Counted from the first letter of the stretch, positions 1 through 9,572 are shown. The stretch: DNA of 64,000 nucleotides from Bradyrhizobium forestalis (GCF_002795245.1 NZ_PGVG01000019.1:62001-126000); one strand, 5' to 3'. Translations and numbers: made by a program. The notes: generated by a model from the sequence alone, not told the origin.

Positions 1-1
1 C

Positions 2-232
2 AATCCGTTCATCGCGCGCTGGATCCCGACGCCGGACGAATCGATGGTCGTGATCCGCTTCAAGAACCCGCGCGGCATCGACTTCCCCTACCTGCTGTCG
101 ATGCTGCCACAGAGCTGGATGTCGCGCGCCAATTCGATCGTGTGCCCCGGCGCCAAGCTCGACCTCGCGATGCAACTGATCCTGACGCCGCTGATCATGC
201 AGCTGATTGAACGCAAGCGCAGCCTGAAGTGA
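2..232 (+). CDS. cbbP: Phosphoribulokinase, C-terminal end (partial)
   Basis: The reading frame is open from the window edge and ends at TGA 230-232, giving the last 76 residues of a protein whose start lies upstream of the window. The segment (IPTPDESMVVIRFKNPRGID, then a PYLLSMLPQSWMSRANSIV-type stretch) matches the C-terminus of bacterial class I phosphoribulokinase, which makes ribulose 1,5-bisphosphate from ribulose 5-phosphate and ATP. It sits 16 bp before a transketolase gene in a classic cbb operon, which supports the call. Catalytic residues and the P-loop are outside the window, so the family assignment rests on the C-terminal sequence and context. Confidence 0.85.
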   Translation, partial: NPFIARWIPTPDESMVVIRFKNPRGIDFPYLLSMLPQSWMSRANSIVCPGAKLDLAMQLILTPLIMQLIERKRSLK

Positions 233-248
233 ACAGGGAGAGAATCCG

Positions 249-2267
249 ATGAACATCTCCGTCCACGCTGAAGCCGACCTCACGGCGGTCACGCACAACG
301 ATCTCGCCAATGCCGTCCGCTTCCTCGCGGTCGACGCTATCGAGGCCTCGCAGTCCGGCCATCCCGGCCTGCCCATGGGCATGGCCGATGTCGCGACCGT
401 GCTGTTCTCGCGTTTCCTGAAGTTCGACTCCGCGCACCCCAATTGGCCGGACCGAGACCGCTTTGTGCTGTCGGCGGGCCACGGCTCGATGCTGCTCTAT
501 GCGCTGCTGCATCTGACCGGCGGCGACGTCAGCCTCGATGACATCAAGGCCTTCCGCCAATGGGGCTCGAAGACGCCGGGCCACCCCGAATATGGTCATA
601 CGCCCGGCGTCGAAACGACCACGGGACCACTGGGGCAGGGGATCGCGACCGCGGTCGGCATGGCGCTTGCCGAGCGCATGGCCAATGCGCGGCATGGCGA
701 CGGGCTCGTCGATCACTTCACTTATGTCATTGCCGGCGACGGCTGCCTGATGGAAGGCATCAGCCAGGAGGCGATCTCGCTTGCCGGTCATCTCCAGCTC
801 CGCCGGCTGATCGTGCTGTTCGACGATAACGGCATCTCCATCGACGGGCCGACCTCGCTTGCAACGTCGGACGACCAGCTCGCGCGTTTCGCTGCCTCCG
901 GCTGGTCGGTGCGCCGCGTCGACGGACATGATCCCGAAGCGGTCGCCCAAGCCATTGCGGAGGAGCGGGAGACCGCAAAGCCGTCGCTGATCGCCTGCCG
1001 CACCGTCATCGGTTATGGCGCGCCTGATAGGCAGGGCACCGAGAAGGCGCATGGCGCGCCGCTTGGCACCGAGCAGACGGCAGCGGCGCGGCGGACGCTT
1101 GGTTGGGACTATCAGCCCTTCGTGGTGCCGATCCCGGTGCTCAAGGCGTGGCGGATGATCGGGCAGCGCGGGCAGGTCGATCGCCTCGCCTGGCTCGATC
1201 GTTACGAAGGTGCAGCACCAGAGCAGCGCGATCTGTTTGTCGAGGGCAAGGCCGTGACTCTGCCGGCCGTCTATGCGCTTGCCGCGGCGAAATTGCGCGA
1301 GCGCTTTGCCGGCGAGCGGCCGAAGCTCGCGACGCGGCAGGCCTCGCAACAGGTGCTCGATGCCATCGCCGGGACGATTCCCGGCCTGGTCGGCGGCTCC
1401 GCGGACCTGACGCATTCGAACCTGACGCATGCCAAGGCGCAGGCGCCGGTCAAGAGTGGTGCGTTCGCCGGCGACTACATCCATTACGGCATCCGCGAGC
1501 ACGGCATGGCCGCTGCGATGAATGGCCTGGCGCTGCATGGCGGCTTCATCCCCTACGGCGGCACGTTCCTGGCGTTCTCCGATTACAGCCGGCCCGCGAT
1601 CCGCCTTGCGGCCTTGATGCGGCTGCGCGTCATCCACGTGATGACCCACGACTCCATTGGTCTCGGCGAGGATGGCCCGACGCATCAGCCGGTCGAGCAT
1701 CTCGCGGCGCTGCGCGTCATTCCCAACCTGCTCGTGTTCCGGCCGGCCGACGCGGTGGAGACGCTGGAGGCCTGGGACTGCGCGCTTGCGGCGGAGCACC
1801 GTCCGTCCGTGCTGTGCCTGTCGCGGCAGGCCTTGCCGACCTTCCGCAGCGATGTGCGCGGCAGAAACCGTGTCGCGAACGGCGCCTATCTCGTCGTCTC
1901 GCCGGATGGCGGCCGCGACGTGACGCTCATTGCAACCGGCTCGGAAGTCTCGATCGCGCTGGAAGCCGCCCGCCTGCTCGCGACTGAGCACATCCGTGCG
2001 GCCGTCGTCTCGGCGCCGTGCTTCGCGCTGTTCGAGGAGCAGCCTGAGGACTACCGCGCCAGCGTGCTCGGCACTGCGCCGCGCGTCGGGATCGAGGCGG
2101 CCGTAGCCGGCGATTGGCATCGCTGGATCGGCGCCGACGGTGAATTCGTCGGCATGCGCGGCTTCGGCGCCTCGGCGCCGGCACCCGTGCTGTACCGCGA
2201 GTTCGGCATCACGCCGCAGAGCATTGCGGAAGCCGCCCGCCGGGCGATTGCGCGCAAGAGTCAATAA
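249..2267 (+). CDS. cbbT: Transketolase
   Basis: Full-length 672-residue transketolase, the usual size for the family. It transfers two-carbon ketol units using thiamine diphosphate and regenerates pentose phosphates in the Calvin cycle. Visible motifs are the N-terminal GHGSMLLYALLHLTGG segment, the TPP/Mg binding motif GDGCLMEG with a following DDN near residues 163-195, and the Pyr-domain sequence DSIGLGEDGPTHQPVEHL near residue 470. The start has a GGGAGA ribosome site 7-12 bp upstream. It follows the phosphoribulokinase gene by 16 bp and precedes cbbA by 12 bp, so it is cotranscribed in the cbb operon. A second, housekeeping transketolase probably exists elsewhere in the genome (inference). 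Confidence 0.96.
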   Translation: MNISVHAEADLTAVTHNDLANAVRFLAVDAIEASQSGHPGLPMGMADVATVLFSRFLKFDSAHPNWPDRDRFVLSAGHGSMLLYALLHLTGGDVSLDDIKAFRQWGSKTPGHPEYGHTPGVETTTGPLGQGIATAVGMALAERMANARHGDGLVDHFTYVIAGDGCLMEGISQEAISLAGHLQLRRLIVLFDDNGISIDGPTSLATSDDQLARFAASGWSVRRVDGHDPEAVAQAIAEERETAKPSLIACRTVIGYGAPDRQGTEKAHGAPLGTEQTAAARRTLGWDYQPFVVPIPVLKAWRMIGQRGQVDRLAWLDRYEGAAPEQRDLFVEGKAVTLPAVYALAAAKLRERFAGERPKLATRQASQQVLDAIAGTIPGLVGGSADLTHSNLTHAKAQAPVKSGAFAGDYIHYGIREHGMAAAMNGLALHGGFIPYGGTFLAFSDYSRPAIRLAALMRLRVIHVMTHDSIGLGEDGPTHQPVEHLAALRVIPNLLVFRPADAVETLEAWDCALAAEHRPSVLCLSRQALPTFRSDVRGRNRVANGAYLVVSPDGGRDVTLIATGSEVSIALEAARLLATEHIRAAVVSAPCFALFEEQPEDYRASVLGTAPRVGIEAAVAGDWHRWIGADGEFVGMRGFGASAPAPVLYREFGITPQSIAEAARRAIARKSQ

Positions 2268-2279
2268 GGAGGACGTCCC

Positions 2280-3365
2280 GTGGCCCGTATCACCCTTCGC
2301 CAACTGCTCGATCACGCCGCTACCTGCGGCTATGCCGTGCCGGCGTTCAACATCAACAACATGGAGCAGGGCATCGCGATCATGCAGGCGGCGGCCGAGG
2401 TCGATGCGCCCGTCATCATCCAGGCCTCGCGCGGTGCGCGCAGCTATGCCGGCGATCTCATGCTCTCGCACATGATCGACGCGCTGGAGCGGACCTATCC
2501 GGACATTCCACTTTGCATGCACCAGGACCACGGCAATGACGAGGCGACCTGCGCCTCCGCCATCGCCCACGGTTTCACGTCGGTCATGATGGACGGATCG
2601 CTGAAGGCCGACGCCAAGACGGCGGCCGACTATGACTACAACGTCGCGATCACGCGCCGCGTCGTCGATCTCGCCCATTGGGTCGGCGCTTCCGTCGAAG
2701 GCGAGCTCGGCGTGCTCGGCTCGCTCGAGCACGGCGGTGGCGAGCAGGAGGATGGTCACGGTGTCGAGGGTAAGGTCAGCCACGACCAGCTGCTGACCGA
2801 TCCGGACCAGGCCGTCGACTTCGTTCGCGCGACGAAGGTCGATGCGCTGGCCATCGCGATGGGCACCTCGCACGGCGCCTACAAGTTCAGCCGCAAGCCT
2901 GATGGCGACATCCTGGCGATGCGGGTGGTCGAGGAGATCCACCGCCGGCTGCCGAACACGCATCTCGTCATGCACGGCTCCTCCTCGGTGCCGCAGCCGC
3001 TCCAGGACATGTTCAACCAGTTCGGCGGCGAGATGCCGCAGACCTGGGGCGTGCCGGTCGAGGAGATCGTTCGCGGCATCAAGAGCGGCGTGCGCAAGGT
3101 CAATATCGACACCGACTGCCGGCTGGCGATGACGGCGGTGTTCCGCAAGGTGGCGGCGCAAGCGCCCTCCGAGTTCGACCCACGCAAGTTCCTCAAGCCC
3201 GCGATGGATGCCATGCGCGAGCTCTGCCGGGAGCGGTTCGAGCAATTCGGCACGGCGGGCCACGCCAGCAGGATCAAGGTCGTTCCCTTGAGCGAGATGG
3301 CGCGGCGCTATCGCGCCGGCGAGCTCGATCCGTGCGTCGACGCCCGCGAGCCCGTGGCGGCCTGA
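2280..3365 (+). CDS. cbbA: Class II fructose-bisphosphate aldolase, Calvin-cycle type
   Basis: 361-residue class II (zinc-dependent) aldolase that condenses dihydroxyacetone phosphate with glyceraldehyde 3-phosphate, or with erythrose 4-phosphate to give sedoheptulose bisphosphate. The N-terminus (AFNINNMEQG), the zinc-site segment CMHQDHGND, the MMDGSLK motif and the HLVMHGSSSVPQ segment with a further zinc-binding histidine are all present. Translation starts at GTG 2280, preceded by AAGGAGG, a near-perfect ribosome site that decides the start. It lies between cbbT (12 bp) and cbbL (38 bp) in the same operon. Length and motifs match the Calvin-cycle subtype of class II aldolases. Confidence 0.96.
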   Translation: MARITLRQLLDHAATCGYAVPAFNINNMEQGIAIMQAAAEVDAPVIIQASRGARSYAGDLMLSHMIDALERTYPDIPLCMHQDHGNDEATCASAIAHGFTSVMMDGSLKADAKTAADYDYNVAITRRVVDLAHWVGASVEGELGVLGSLEHGGGEQEDGHGVEGKVSHDQLLTDPDQAVDFVRATKVDALAIAMGTSHGAYKFSRKPDGDILAMRVVEEIHRRLPNTHLVMHGSSSVPQPLQDMFNQFGGEMPQTWGVPVEEIVRGIKSGVRKVNIDTDCRLAMTAVFRKVAAQAPSEFDPRKFLKPAMDAMRELCRERFEQFGTAGHASRIKVVPLSEMARRYRAGELDPCVDAREPVAA

Positions 3366-3403
3366 TCAATCAGAAAGAGCCGAGAAAAGAACAGGAGAGA
3401 GAC

Positions 3404-4864
3404 ATGAACGCACATGCAGGCACGGTCCGCGGCAAAGAGCGCTATCGCTCCGGCGTGATGGAATACAAGCGCATGGGCTATTGGGAGCCCGACTACACGC
3501 CGAAGGACACGGATGTGATCGCGCTGTTCCGCGTCACGCCGCAGGAGGGCGTCGATCCGATCGAGGCGTCTGCCGCAGTTGCCGGCGAATCCTCGACCGC
3601 GACCTGGACCGTGGTGTGGACCGACCGCCTGACGGCGGCCGAGAAATATCGAGCCAAATGCTATCGCGTCGATCCGGTGCCGGGCTCGCCCGGCTCGTAT
3701 TTCGCCTATATCGCCTATGACCTCGACCTGTTCGAGCCGGGCTCGATCGCCAACCTCTCGGCCTCGATCATCGGCAACGTGTTCGGCTTCAAGCCGCTGA
3801 AGGCGCTGCGCCTCGAGGACATGCGCTTTCCCGTCGCCTATGTGAAGACGTTCCAGGGACCGGCGACCGGCATCGTGGTCGAGCGCGAGCGGCTCGACAA
3901 GTTTGGCCGGCCGCTGCTGGGCGCGACGGTGAAGCCGAAGCTCGGCCTGTCCGGCCGCAATTACGGCCGCGTGGTCTACGAGGCTCTGAAGGGCGGGCTC
4001 GACTTCACCAAGGACGACGAGAACATCAACTCGCAGCCCTTCATGCACTGGCGTGACCGCTTTCTCTACTGCATGGAGGCGGTGAACCGCGCGCAGGCGG
4101 CCTCGGGCGAGGTGAAGGGCACCTACCTGAACATCACCGCGGGCACGATGGAGGACATGTACGAGCGCGCCGAGTTCGCGAAAGAGCTCGGATCGTGCGT
4201 CGTCATGATCGACCTCGTGATCGGCTACACCGCGATCCAGTCGATGGCCAAATGGGCCAGGCGCAACGACATGATCCTGCATCTGCACCGCGCCGGCCAC
4301 TCGACCTATACGCGGCAGAAGAGCCATGGCGTGTCGTTCCGCGTCATCGCCAAATGGATGCGCCTTGCCGGTGTCGACCACATCCATGCCGGCACGGTGG
4401 TCGGCAAGCTCGAAGGCGATCCCAACACCACGCGTGGCTACTACGATGTCTGCCGCGAGGATTTCAATCCGACCAAGCTCGAGCACGGCCTGTTTTTCGA
4501 CCAGCATTGGGCGAGCCTCAACAAGATGATGCCGGTCGCCTCCGGCGGCATCCATGCCGGCCAGATGCACCAGTTGCTCGATCTCCTGGGCGAAGACGTC
4601 GTGCTGCAGTTCGGCGGCGGGACCATCGGCCATCCCATGGGCATTGCGGCTGGTGCGACCGCCAATCGCGTGGCGCTGGAAGCGATGATCCTCGCCCGCA
4701 ATGAGGGCCGCGACTATGTCCACGAAGGGCCGGAGATTCTGGCCAAGGCGGCCCAGACCTGCACGCCGCTGAAGGCCGCGCTCGAGGTCTGGAAGGACGT
4801 CACCTTCAACTATCAATCCACCGACACGCCGGACTTCGTGCCGACAGCGCTCGAAACCGTTTGA
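3404..4864 (+). CDS. cbbL: Ribulose bisphosphate carboxylase large subunit, form IC (red type)
   Basis: 486-residue Rubisco large chain. Catalytic features visible: KPKLGLS (near residue 177-183), the carbamylation motif GLDFTKDDE with Lys203 and the metal ligands Asp205 and Glu206, HLHRAGH, loop 6 with GKLEGD, and SGGIHAG. The sequence is of the red-type form IC found in alpha- and betaproteobacteria, as also shown by the adjacent cbbX activase gene. The ATG at 3404 is preceded by CAGGAGAGAGAC; the open frame extends upstream but lacks support. It is followed by cbbS after 11 bp. With CbbS it forms the L8S8 enzyme that fixes CO2 on ribulose bisphosphate. Confidence 0.98.
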   Translation: MNAHAGTVRGKERYRSGVMEYKRMGYWEPDYTPKDTDVIALFRVTPQEGVDPIEASAAVAGESSTATWTVVWTDRLTAAEKYRAKCYRVDPVPGSPGSYFAYIAYDLDLFEPGSIANLSASIIGNVFGFKPLKALRLEDMRFPVAYVKTFQGPATGIVVERERLDKFGRPLLGATVKPKLGLSGRNYGRVVYEALKGGLDFTKDDENINSQPFMHWRDRFLYCMEAVNRAQAASGEVKGTYLNITAGTMEDMYERAEFAKELGSCVVMIDLVIGYTAIQSMAKWARRNDMILHLHRAGHSTYTRQKSHGVSFRVIAKWMRLAGVDHIHAGTVVGKLEGDPNTTRGYYDVCREDFNPTKLEHGLFFDQHWASLNKMMPVASGGIHAGQMHQLLDLLGEDVVLQFGGGTIGHPMGIAAGATANRVALEAMILARNEGRDYVHEGPEILAKAAQTCTPLKAALEVWKDVTFNYQSTDTPDFVPTALETV

Positions 4865-4875
4865 GGAAACGCAGC

Positions 4876-5283
4876 ATGAAACTCACTCAGGGTTGTTTTT
4901 CGTTCCTGCCCGATCTCACCGACGATCAGATCGCAAAGCAGGTGCAGTATTGCCTCGCCAAGGGCTGGGCGGTGAACATCGAATTCACCGACGATCCGCA
5001 TCCCCGCAACACCTATTGGGAGATGTGGGGGCTGCCGATGTTCGATCTCCAGGATGCCGCCGGCGTGATGATGGAGCTCGCCGAGTGTCGCAGGGTGTAC
5101 GGCGACCGCTACATCCGCATCAGCGGCTTCGATTCCAGCCATGGCTGGGAATCGGTGCGGATCTCCTTTCTCGTCAACCGGCCGAAGCAAGAGGCGGAGT
5201 TCGAGCTGGTGCGGCAGGAGGTAGGTGGCCGCGCAATCCGCTACACCACCGTGCGCCGCGCGGCCACGCACGCGTCAGCCTAA
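4876..5283 (+). CDS. cbbS: Ribulose bisphosphate carboxylase small subunit
   Basis: 135-residue small chain beginning MKLTQGCFSFLPDLTDDQI, with the conserved DPHPRNTYWEMWGLPMFD segment and a C-terminal extension (near residues 105-135) typical of red-type Rubisco, where it forms a beta-hairpin in the central solvent channel. It lies 11 bp after cbbL; a TTG at 4861 in frame is possible but the ATG at 4876 gives the standard N-terminus. It is required for assembly and activity of the L8S8 holoenzyme. Confidence 0.97.
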   Translation: MKLTQGCFSFLPDLTDDQIAKQVQYCLAKGWAVNIEFTDDPHPRNTYWEMWGLPMFDLQDAAGVMMELAECRRVYGDRYIRISGFDSSHGWESVRISFLVNRPKQEAEFELVRQEVGGRAIRYTTVRRAATHASA

Positions 5284-5381
5284 GTCATCCGCTTCCGCGC
5301 GGAGCTCTCCCTGCTCCGCATCCTTGGCGGACCACTGCTTCGCCGCTCCCCCGCGGCGAAGCCCTTTTCTTCGAGGTGCCG

Positions 5382-6314
5382 ATGCTCGATGTGCCCCACG
5401 CAGCCACGACCGAACACAGCGAGACCCAATTCGATCTCCGCAAGGAGGCTGAAGCGGCCGGGATCACCGATACGCTGCAGCAGCTCGATCAGGAGCTGAT
5501 CGGACTCAAGCCGGTGAAGAACCGCGTGCGCCAGATCGCCTCACTGCTGCTGATCGAACGTATCCGGCAGCGGGCGGGACTGGCCTCCGCGCCGCCGACG
5601 CTGCACATGTCGTTCACGGGCAATCCCGGCACCGGCAAGACCACCGTGGCGCTGCGCATGGCCAAGATCCTGCACGGCCTCGGCTTCGTGCGGCGCGGGC
5701 AGGTGATCTCGGTGACGCGTGACGATCTGGTCGGCCAGTATATCGGCCACACCGCGCCGAAGACCAAGGAGATCCTGAAGAAGGCGATGGGCGGCGTGCT
5801 TTTCATCGATGAGGCCTATTACCTGCATCGTCCCGACAACGAGCGTGACTACGGTCAGGAGGCGATCGAGATCCTGCTCCAGGTCATGGAGAACCAGCGC
5901 GAGGACCTCGTCGTGATCCTCGCCGGCTATGGCGAGCGGATGACGAGCTTCTTCGCCTCAAACCCCGGCTTCCGCTCCCGCATCGCCCACCACATCGAAT
6001 TTCCGGATTATTCGGAAGCCGAGCTGCTCGTCATCGCCGAGCTGATGCTGAAGGAGCGGGGGTATCGCTTCTCGGCGGCGGCGCGGGATGCGTTCGAGCG
6101 GTACATCGCGCTGCGCCGGATCCAACCGTTCTTCTCCAATGCGCGCTCGATCCGCAACGCCGTCGACCGCATCCGCTTGCGCCAGGCCGATCGGCTGGTG
6201 TCCGATCTCGACCGGATGCTTGACGTCGCCGACCTCGAAACGGTCGACCCCTCGGACGTCCTGGCGAGCCGGGTCTTCAGCGGCGGCGCCGACACGCGGA
6301 GTGCAAAGCCATGA
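5382..6314 (+). CDS. cbbX: Red-type Rubisco activase, AAA+ ATPase
   Basis: 310-residue AAA+ protein with Walker A GNPGTGKTTVAL near residue 80, Walker B GVLFIDEAYYL near residue 145 and a downstream arginine-finger region. CbbX uses ATP to pull the C-terminus of the red-type large subunit and release inhibitory sugar phosphates from Rubisco. The ATG at 5382 follows a 98-bp gap after cbbS; an in-frame GTG at 5376 is possible, and the frame is open far upstream without support. Its stop overlaps the start of the epimerase gene (ATGA), so the two are translationally coupled. This is the usual place of cbbX in red-type operons. Confidence 0.96.
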   Translation: MLDVPHAATTEHSETQFDLRKEAEAAGITDTLQQLDQELIGLKPVKNRVRQIASLLLIERIRQRAGLASAPPTLHMSFTGNPGTGKTTVALRMAKILHGLGFVRRGQVISVTRDDLVGQYIGHTAPKTKEILKKAMGGVLFIDEAYYLHRPDNERDYGQEAIEILLQVMENQREDLVVILAGYGERMTSFFASNPGFRSRIAHHIEFPDYSEAELLVIAELMLKERGYRFSAAARDAFERYIALRRIQPFFSNARSIRNAVDRIRLRQADRLVSDLDRMLDVADLETVDPSDVLASRVFSGGADTRSAKP

Positions 6315-7048
6315 CCAAGGAGATCCTCATCGCTCCCTCGATCCTGGCCGCGGATTTCGCCCGTCTCGGCGAAGAGATCGCCGCGATCGACGCGGCCGGC
6401 GCCGACTGGATCCATTGCGACGTGATGGACGGGCACTTTGTGCCGAACATCAGCTTCGGTGCCGATGTCATCAAGGCGATCCGGCCAATGACGAAGAAGG
6501 TCTTCGACGTGCATCTCATGATCGCCCCGGTCGATCCCTATATCGAGGCGTTCGCGACGGCCGGAGCGGATGTCATCACCGTCCACGCCGAAGCAGGCCC
6601 GCATCTCGACCGCTCACTTCAGGCCATTCGTGCACTCGGCAAGAAGGCCGGCGTCAGTTTGTGCCCGGCGACGCCGGAAGCTGTCGTCGAATATGTGCTC
6701 GACCGCATCGATCTCGTGCTTGTCATGACGGTCAATCCCGGATTCGGCGGCCAGTCGTTTCTCGAGTCCCAGATCGAGAAGATCAGACGAATTCGAACCA
6801 TGATCGGCGACCGGCCGATCCGGCTCGAGGTCGATGGCGGCATCACCGGCGACACTGCGGCGATCGTTGCCGCGGCCGGCGCCGATACGCTCGTCGCGGG
6901 CTCTGCCGTATTTCGCGGCAAGAATGGCGCAGGATATGCCGCAAACATCGCAGCCATCCGCCTCGCCGCAGAGGCGGCGCGGGTTGCAGGATTGCACGAT
7001 ATTTCCGCGCAACCGGCACGTGCCAGGGAGACTGCGCGTATCCGGTAG
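6311..7048 (+). CDS. rpe: Ribulose-phosphate 3-epimerase
   Basis: 245-residue TIM-barrel epimerase (cbbE in operon nomenclature) that interconverts ribulose 5-phosphate and xylulose 5-phosphate. Visible motifs: APSILAADFARLGEE at the N-terminus, HCDVMDGHFVPN with active-site His and Asp, DVHLMI, MTVNPGFGGQSF and the phosphate-binding VDGGI. The ATG overlaps the cbbX stop by four bases. The C-terminal 20 residues beyond the usual family end are arginine-rich. This is the last cbb gene in the window; no clear intrinsic terminator is visible in the 236 bp that follow. Confidence 0.96.
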   Translation: MTKEILIAPSILAADFARLGEEIAAIDAAGADWIHCDVMDGHFVPNISFGADVIKAIRPMTKKVFDVHLMIAPVDPYIEAFATAGADVITVHAEAGPHLDRSLQAIRALGKKAGVSLCPATPEAVVEYVLDRIDLVLVMTVNPGFGGQSFLESQIEKIRRIRTMIGDRPIRLEVDGGITGDTAAIVAAAGADTLVAGSAVFRGKNGAGYAANIAAIRLAAEAARVAGLHDISAQPARARETARIR

Positions 7049-7284
7049 ATTACGGATGACACGCGGCCTCAGCGCCGTTCTGCTCTCCGGTTGTCCCAAA
7101 GAGTGCCACATCTCTCCGGGCTTTTACGGGGATCAAGCGCAAACCCGTCGGGTCCCTTCAGGCCGGCGTAACCAACCCAGCCGACCGTAGGTTGGATTAA
7201 CGCTCGCGCAATGCTAGTCGGTTCAATCTATGGTTTAGGAACGCACGAGAGCGCGGTGATTTCGGATTAAAGGAATTTTCAGGC

Positions 7285-9159
7285 ATGCTGCCTCAATGCG
7301 ACGTGAACAATTACGTGAGCATGCATCGCTTGTTCGCCGAGCAGCTTCGTTGCGCGATCAACGCGACAGAGCAGGTCGATTTGAGCAAACTGGGCGAGCT
7401 CATCAGTGCGGCTTACGAGACGTGCGACCGTCCGCTCGTGGGCCCCGCGCAGACGCGTGACCGCGCCGAAGAAGAACTGCTGCGGACCCGCGAGTTTCTG
7501 GATATCATCATCGAGAGCATCCCGATCGCCGTGTTCGCGAAATGCGCGACGAGTTCGCGCTACATCCTGCTCAACCGAGCCGGCGAGATCTACTATGGCC
7601 TGCCGCGCGAGCAGATGCTGGGCAGGACGCCCGAGGAAATCTTTCCGGCGGACGTGGCCCGCATGGTCACCGAGCAGGACCGCCTGGTTATCGCGAGCGG
7701 CATGCCGATGTTCCTCGAGGAGCATCTGCTCGAAGTGGGCGTCAAGGGCCGCGACCGCGTCGTCAATTCACGCAAAATGCTGATCACAGATGGCGACGGG
7801 GACCCGCAATATCTGGTTGGCGTGATCGAGGACGTCACGGAGCGCGTCACCACCCGGCAGCGCATCAGCCATCTCGCGCATCATGATGTGCTCACCGATC
7901 TGCCGAACCGCAGCGCCTTCAACGCGGCGCTCGGCGACCGGTTGGAGCGAGCGCAGGAGGCGGCGACCAGTTTTGCCGTGCTGAGCCTCGATCTCGACCG
8001 CTTCAAGGAGGTCAACGACGTATTCGGTCACCCCGTCGGCGACATGCTGATGCGGGGGGCAGCTGACCGACTTGCCACGGAAGCCGAAGGCGCCTTCGTC
8101 GCCCGCATCGGTGGCGACGAGTTCATGATCCTGATGCCCGATAACACACGCCGTAAGGACGTTCTGGCGCTGGCTGAACGCCTGGTCGAGACGAGCGGCA
8201 AGGAGCTGGAGGCCGACGACCATATCTCCCACGTAGGCCTCAGCGTCGGCGTCGCGTTCTATCCGGACGACGGCGTGGACGCCGCGACGCTGCTCGCCAA
8301 TGCCGATTCAGCCCTCTATCGTGCCAAGCGCGAGGGCAGGGGCCGGGTTCGCTGCTTCGAATCCGAGATGGACCAGGAGCTGCGCGACCGCAGGCTATTG
8401 CAGCACGATCTGCGCCAGGCGCTGGAGCAGAACCAGCTCCTCGTTTATTTCCAGCCGCAGGCGCGGGTGGATGGTGAGGTCATCGGCTTCGAGGCGCTGC
8501 TGCGCTGGAATCACCCGGTGCGGGGCTTCGTGCCACCGGACCAGTTCATTCCGCTCGCCGAGGAGAACGGGCTGATCGTCCAGATCGGCGAATGGATCTT
8601 GCGCGAAGCGTGCCGTGAGGCGGCATCCTGGCCGCGGCCGCTGCAAGTCGCCGTCAATCTGTCGCCGGTCCAGTTTCAGGCCGGCGATCTCGAGCGCTCG
8701 ATCCACCAGATCCTGTTGGAGACGGGGCTTGCGCCGACGCGGCTCGAGGTCGAGATCACCGAGGGCGTGCTGATCGGCGATTTCACGCGTGCGCTCAATC
8801 TGCTGCGGCGGCTGAAGGCGCTCGGCATCCGCATTGCGATGGACGATTTCGGCACCGGCTATTCCTCGCTGTCCTATCTGCAGTCGTTCCCGTTCGACAA
8901 GATCAAGATCGATCACAGCTTCATTTCCAATCTCGAGGCGACGCCGCAATCGGCCGAGATTGTCCGCGCGGTCCTGGGCCTCGCGCACGCCCTGAATATT
9001 CCGGTCATTGCCGAAGGGGTGGAGACGGAAGCGCAGCGGACCTTCCTGGCGCGGGAGGCCTGCGAGGAGATGCAGGGCTATCTCGTCGGCCGGCCCGACC
9101 TGATCGAACGCTATCTCGACCTGGTCGGCGTGACCGTGGAGCGCCGCCTCTACGCCTAG
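7285..9159 (+). CDS. PAS-GGDEF-EAL cyclic-di-GMP signalling protein
   Basis: 624 residues with no membrane segment visible. Order: an N-terminal helical part, a PAS domain (about 70-190), a GGDEF domain (about 200-365, intact GGDEF in ARIGGDEFMILM) and an EAL domain (about 375-615). The EAL domain keeps FEALLRW, DDFGTGYSSLSYLQ and VIAEGVETEAQ, so phosphodiesterase activity is likely. The usual RxxD inhibitory site before GGDEF is not seen (EGAF occupies it), so any cyclase activity would lack that feedback. The PAS may sense a ligand or redox state (inference). It stands alone after the cbb operon; AAAGGAATTTT precedes the ATG. Confidence 0.93.
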   Translation: MLPQCDVNNYVSMHRLFAEQLRCAINATEQVDLSKLGELISAAYETCDRPLVGPAQTRDRAEEELLRTREFLDIIIESIPIAVFAKCATSSRYILLNRAGEIYYGLPREQMLGRTPEEIFPADVARMVTEQDRLVIASGMPMFLEEHLLEVGVKGRDRVVNSRKMLITDGDGDPQYLVGVIEDVTERVTTRQRISHLAHHDVLTDLPNRSAFNAALGDRLERAQEAATSFAVLSLDLDRFKEVNDVFGHPVGDMLMRGAADRLATEAEGAFVARIGGDEFMILMPDNTRRKDVLALAERLVETSGKELEADDHISHVGLSVGVAFYPDDGVDAATLLANADSALYRAKREGRGRVRCFESEMDQELRDRRLLQHDLRQALEQNQLLVYFQPQARVDGEVIGFEALLRWNHPVRGFVPPDQFIPLAEENGLIVQIGEWILREACREAASWPRPLQVAVNLSPVQFQAGDLERSIHQILLETGLAPTRLEVEITEGVLIGDFTRALNLLRRLKALGIRIAMDDFGTGYSSLSYLQSFPFDKIKIDHSFISNLEATPQSAEIVRAVLGLAHALNIPVIAEGVETEAQRTFLAREACEEMQGYLVGRPDLIERYLDLVGVTVERRLYA

Positions 9160-9339
9160 CGTCCGGCCTGTGGCGGGGTTCCGGGCGTCGGTGGATTCTA
9201 TTTGGAGCTTTGGCCTGAATACGCAGGTCCCAAGAACGAGCCGAGTTCAGATGCGGGAGCGCAGCAAATCTTTTGCACAACCGCCATCGACCTGACGCAA
9301 ATCAGGGCAATAACCCATAGCAATGCGAGGGAGGGTCTC

Positions 9340-9552
9340 ATGGAGAACGTACGTCGCTACCGGGCGCTGGCGTCCCTCTTTCGTCAGCAGGCGGCCTATC
9401 GGCCGCTCCAGAACTGGGAACTCCTCGGCCAGGCCGAGCATTTCGAGCATCTCGCCGAAATCGAACTCAAGGCGCATTTCGACGCCTGCAATGTGCAACG
9501 CGACAAGGACGCCGCCGCGCCCGCGACATGGGAAGCTCCCGTCGCGGCGTGA
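9340..9552 (+). CDS. Small conserved protein of unknown function
   Basis: 70 residues, beginning MENVRRYRALASLFRQQAA, basic helical N-terminus and an HFEHLAEIELKAHFDAC segment; no signal peptide or membrane segment. The ATG at 9340 has GAGGGAGGGTCTC upstream, a good ribosome site that excludes the longer open frame from 9202. Proteins of this type recur in rhizobia without assigned function (from memory, not checked). An inverted repeat CCTGA-N6-TCAGG lies about 35 bp upstream and resembles a degenerate FNR/FixK half-site pair, a weak hint of oxygen regulation like that suggested for the next gene. Confidence 0.65.
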   Translation: MENVRRYRALASLFRQQAAYRPLQNWELLGQAEHFEHLAEIELKAHFDACNVQRDKDAAAPATWEAPVAA

Positions 9553-9572
9553 TGGCGCCAAGCCGGCACGCC

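Noticed and set aside
195..3263. Long open frame (about 1020 codons) antisense to transketolase and aldolase
   Set aside because: High-GC genes with strong codon bias often keep the antisense frame open. The translation is Arg/Ala/His-rich without domains, and the + strand genes are certain.
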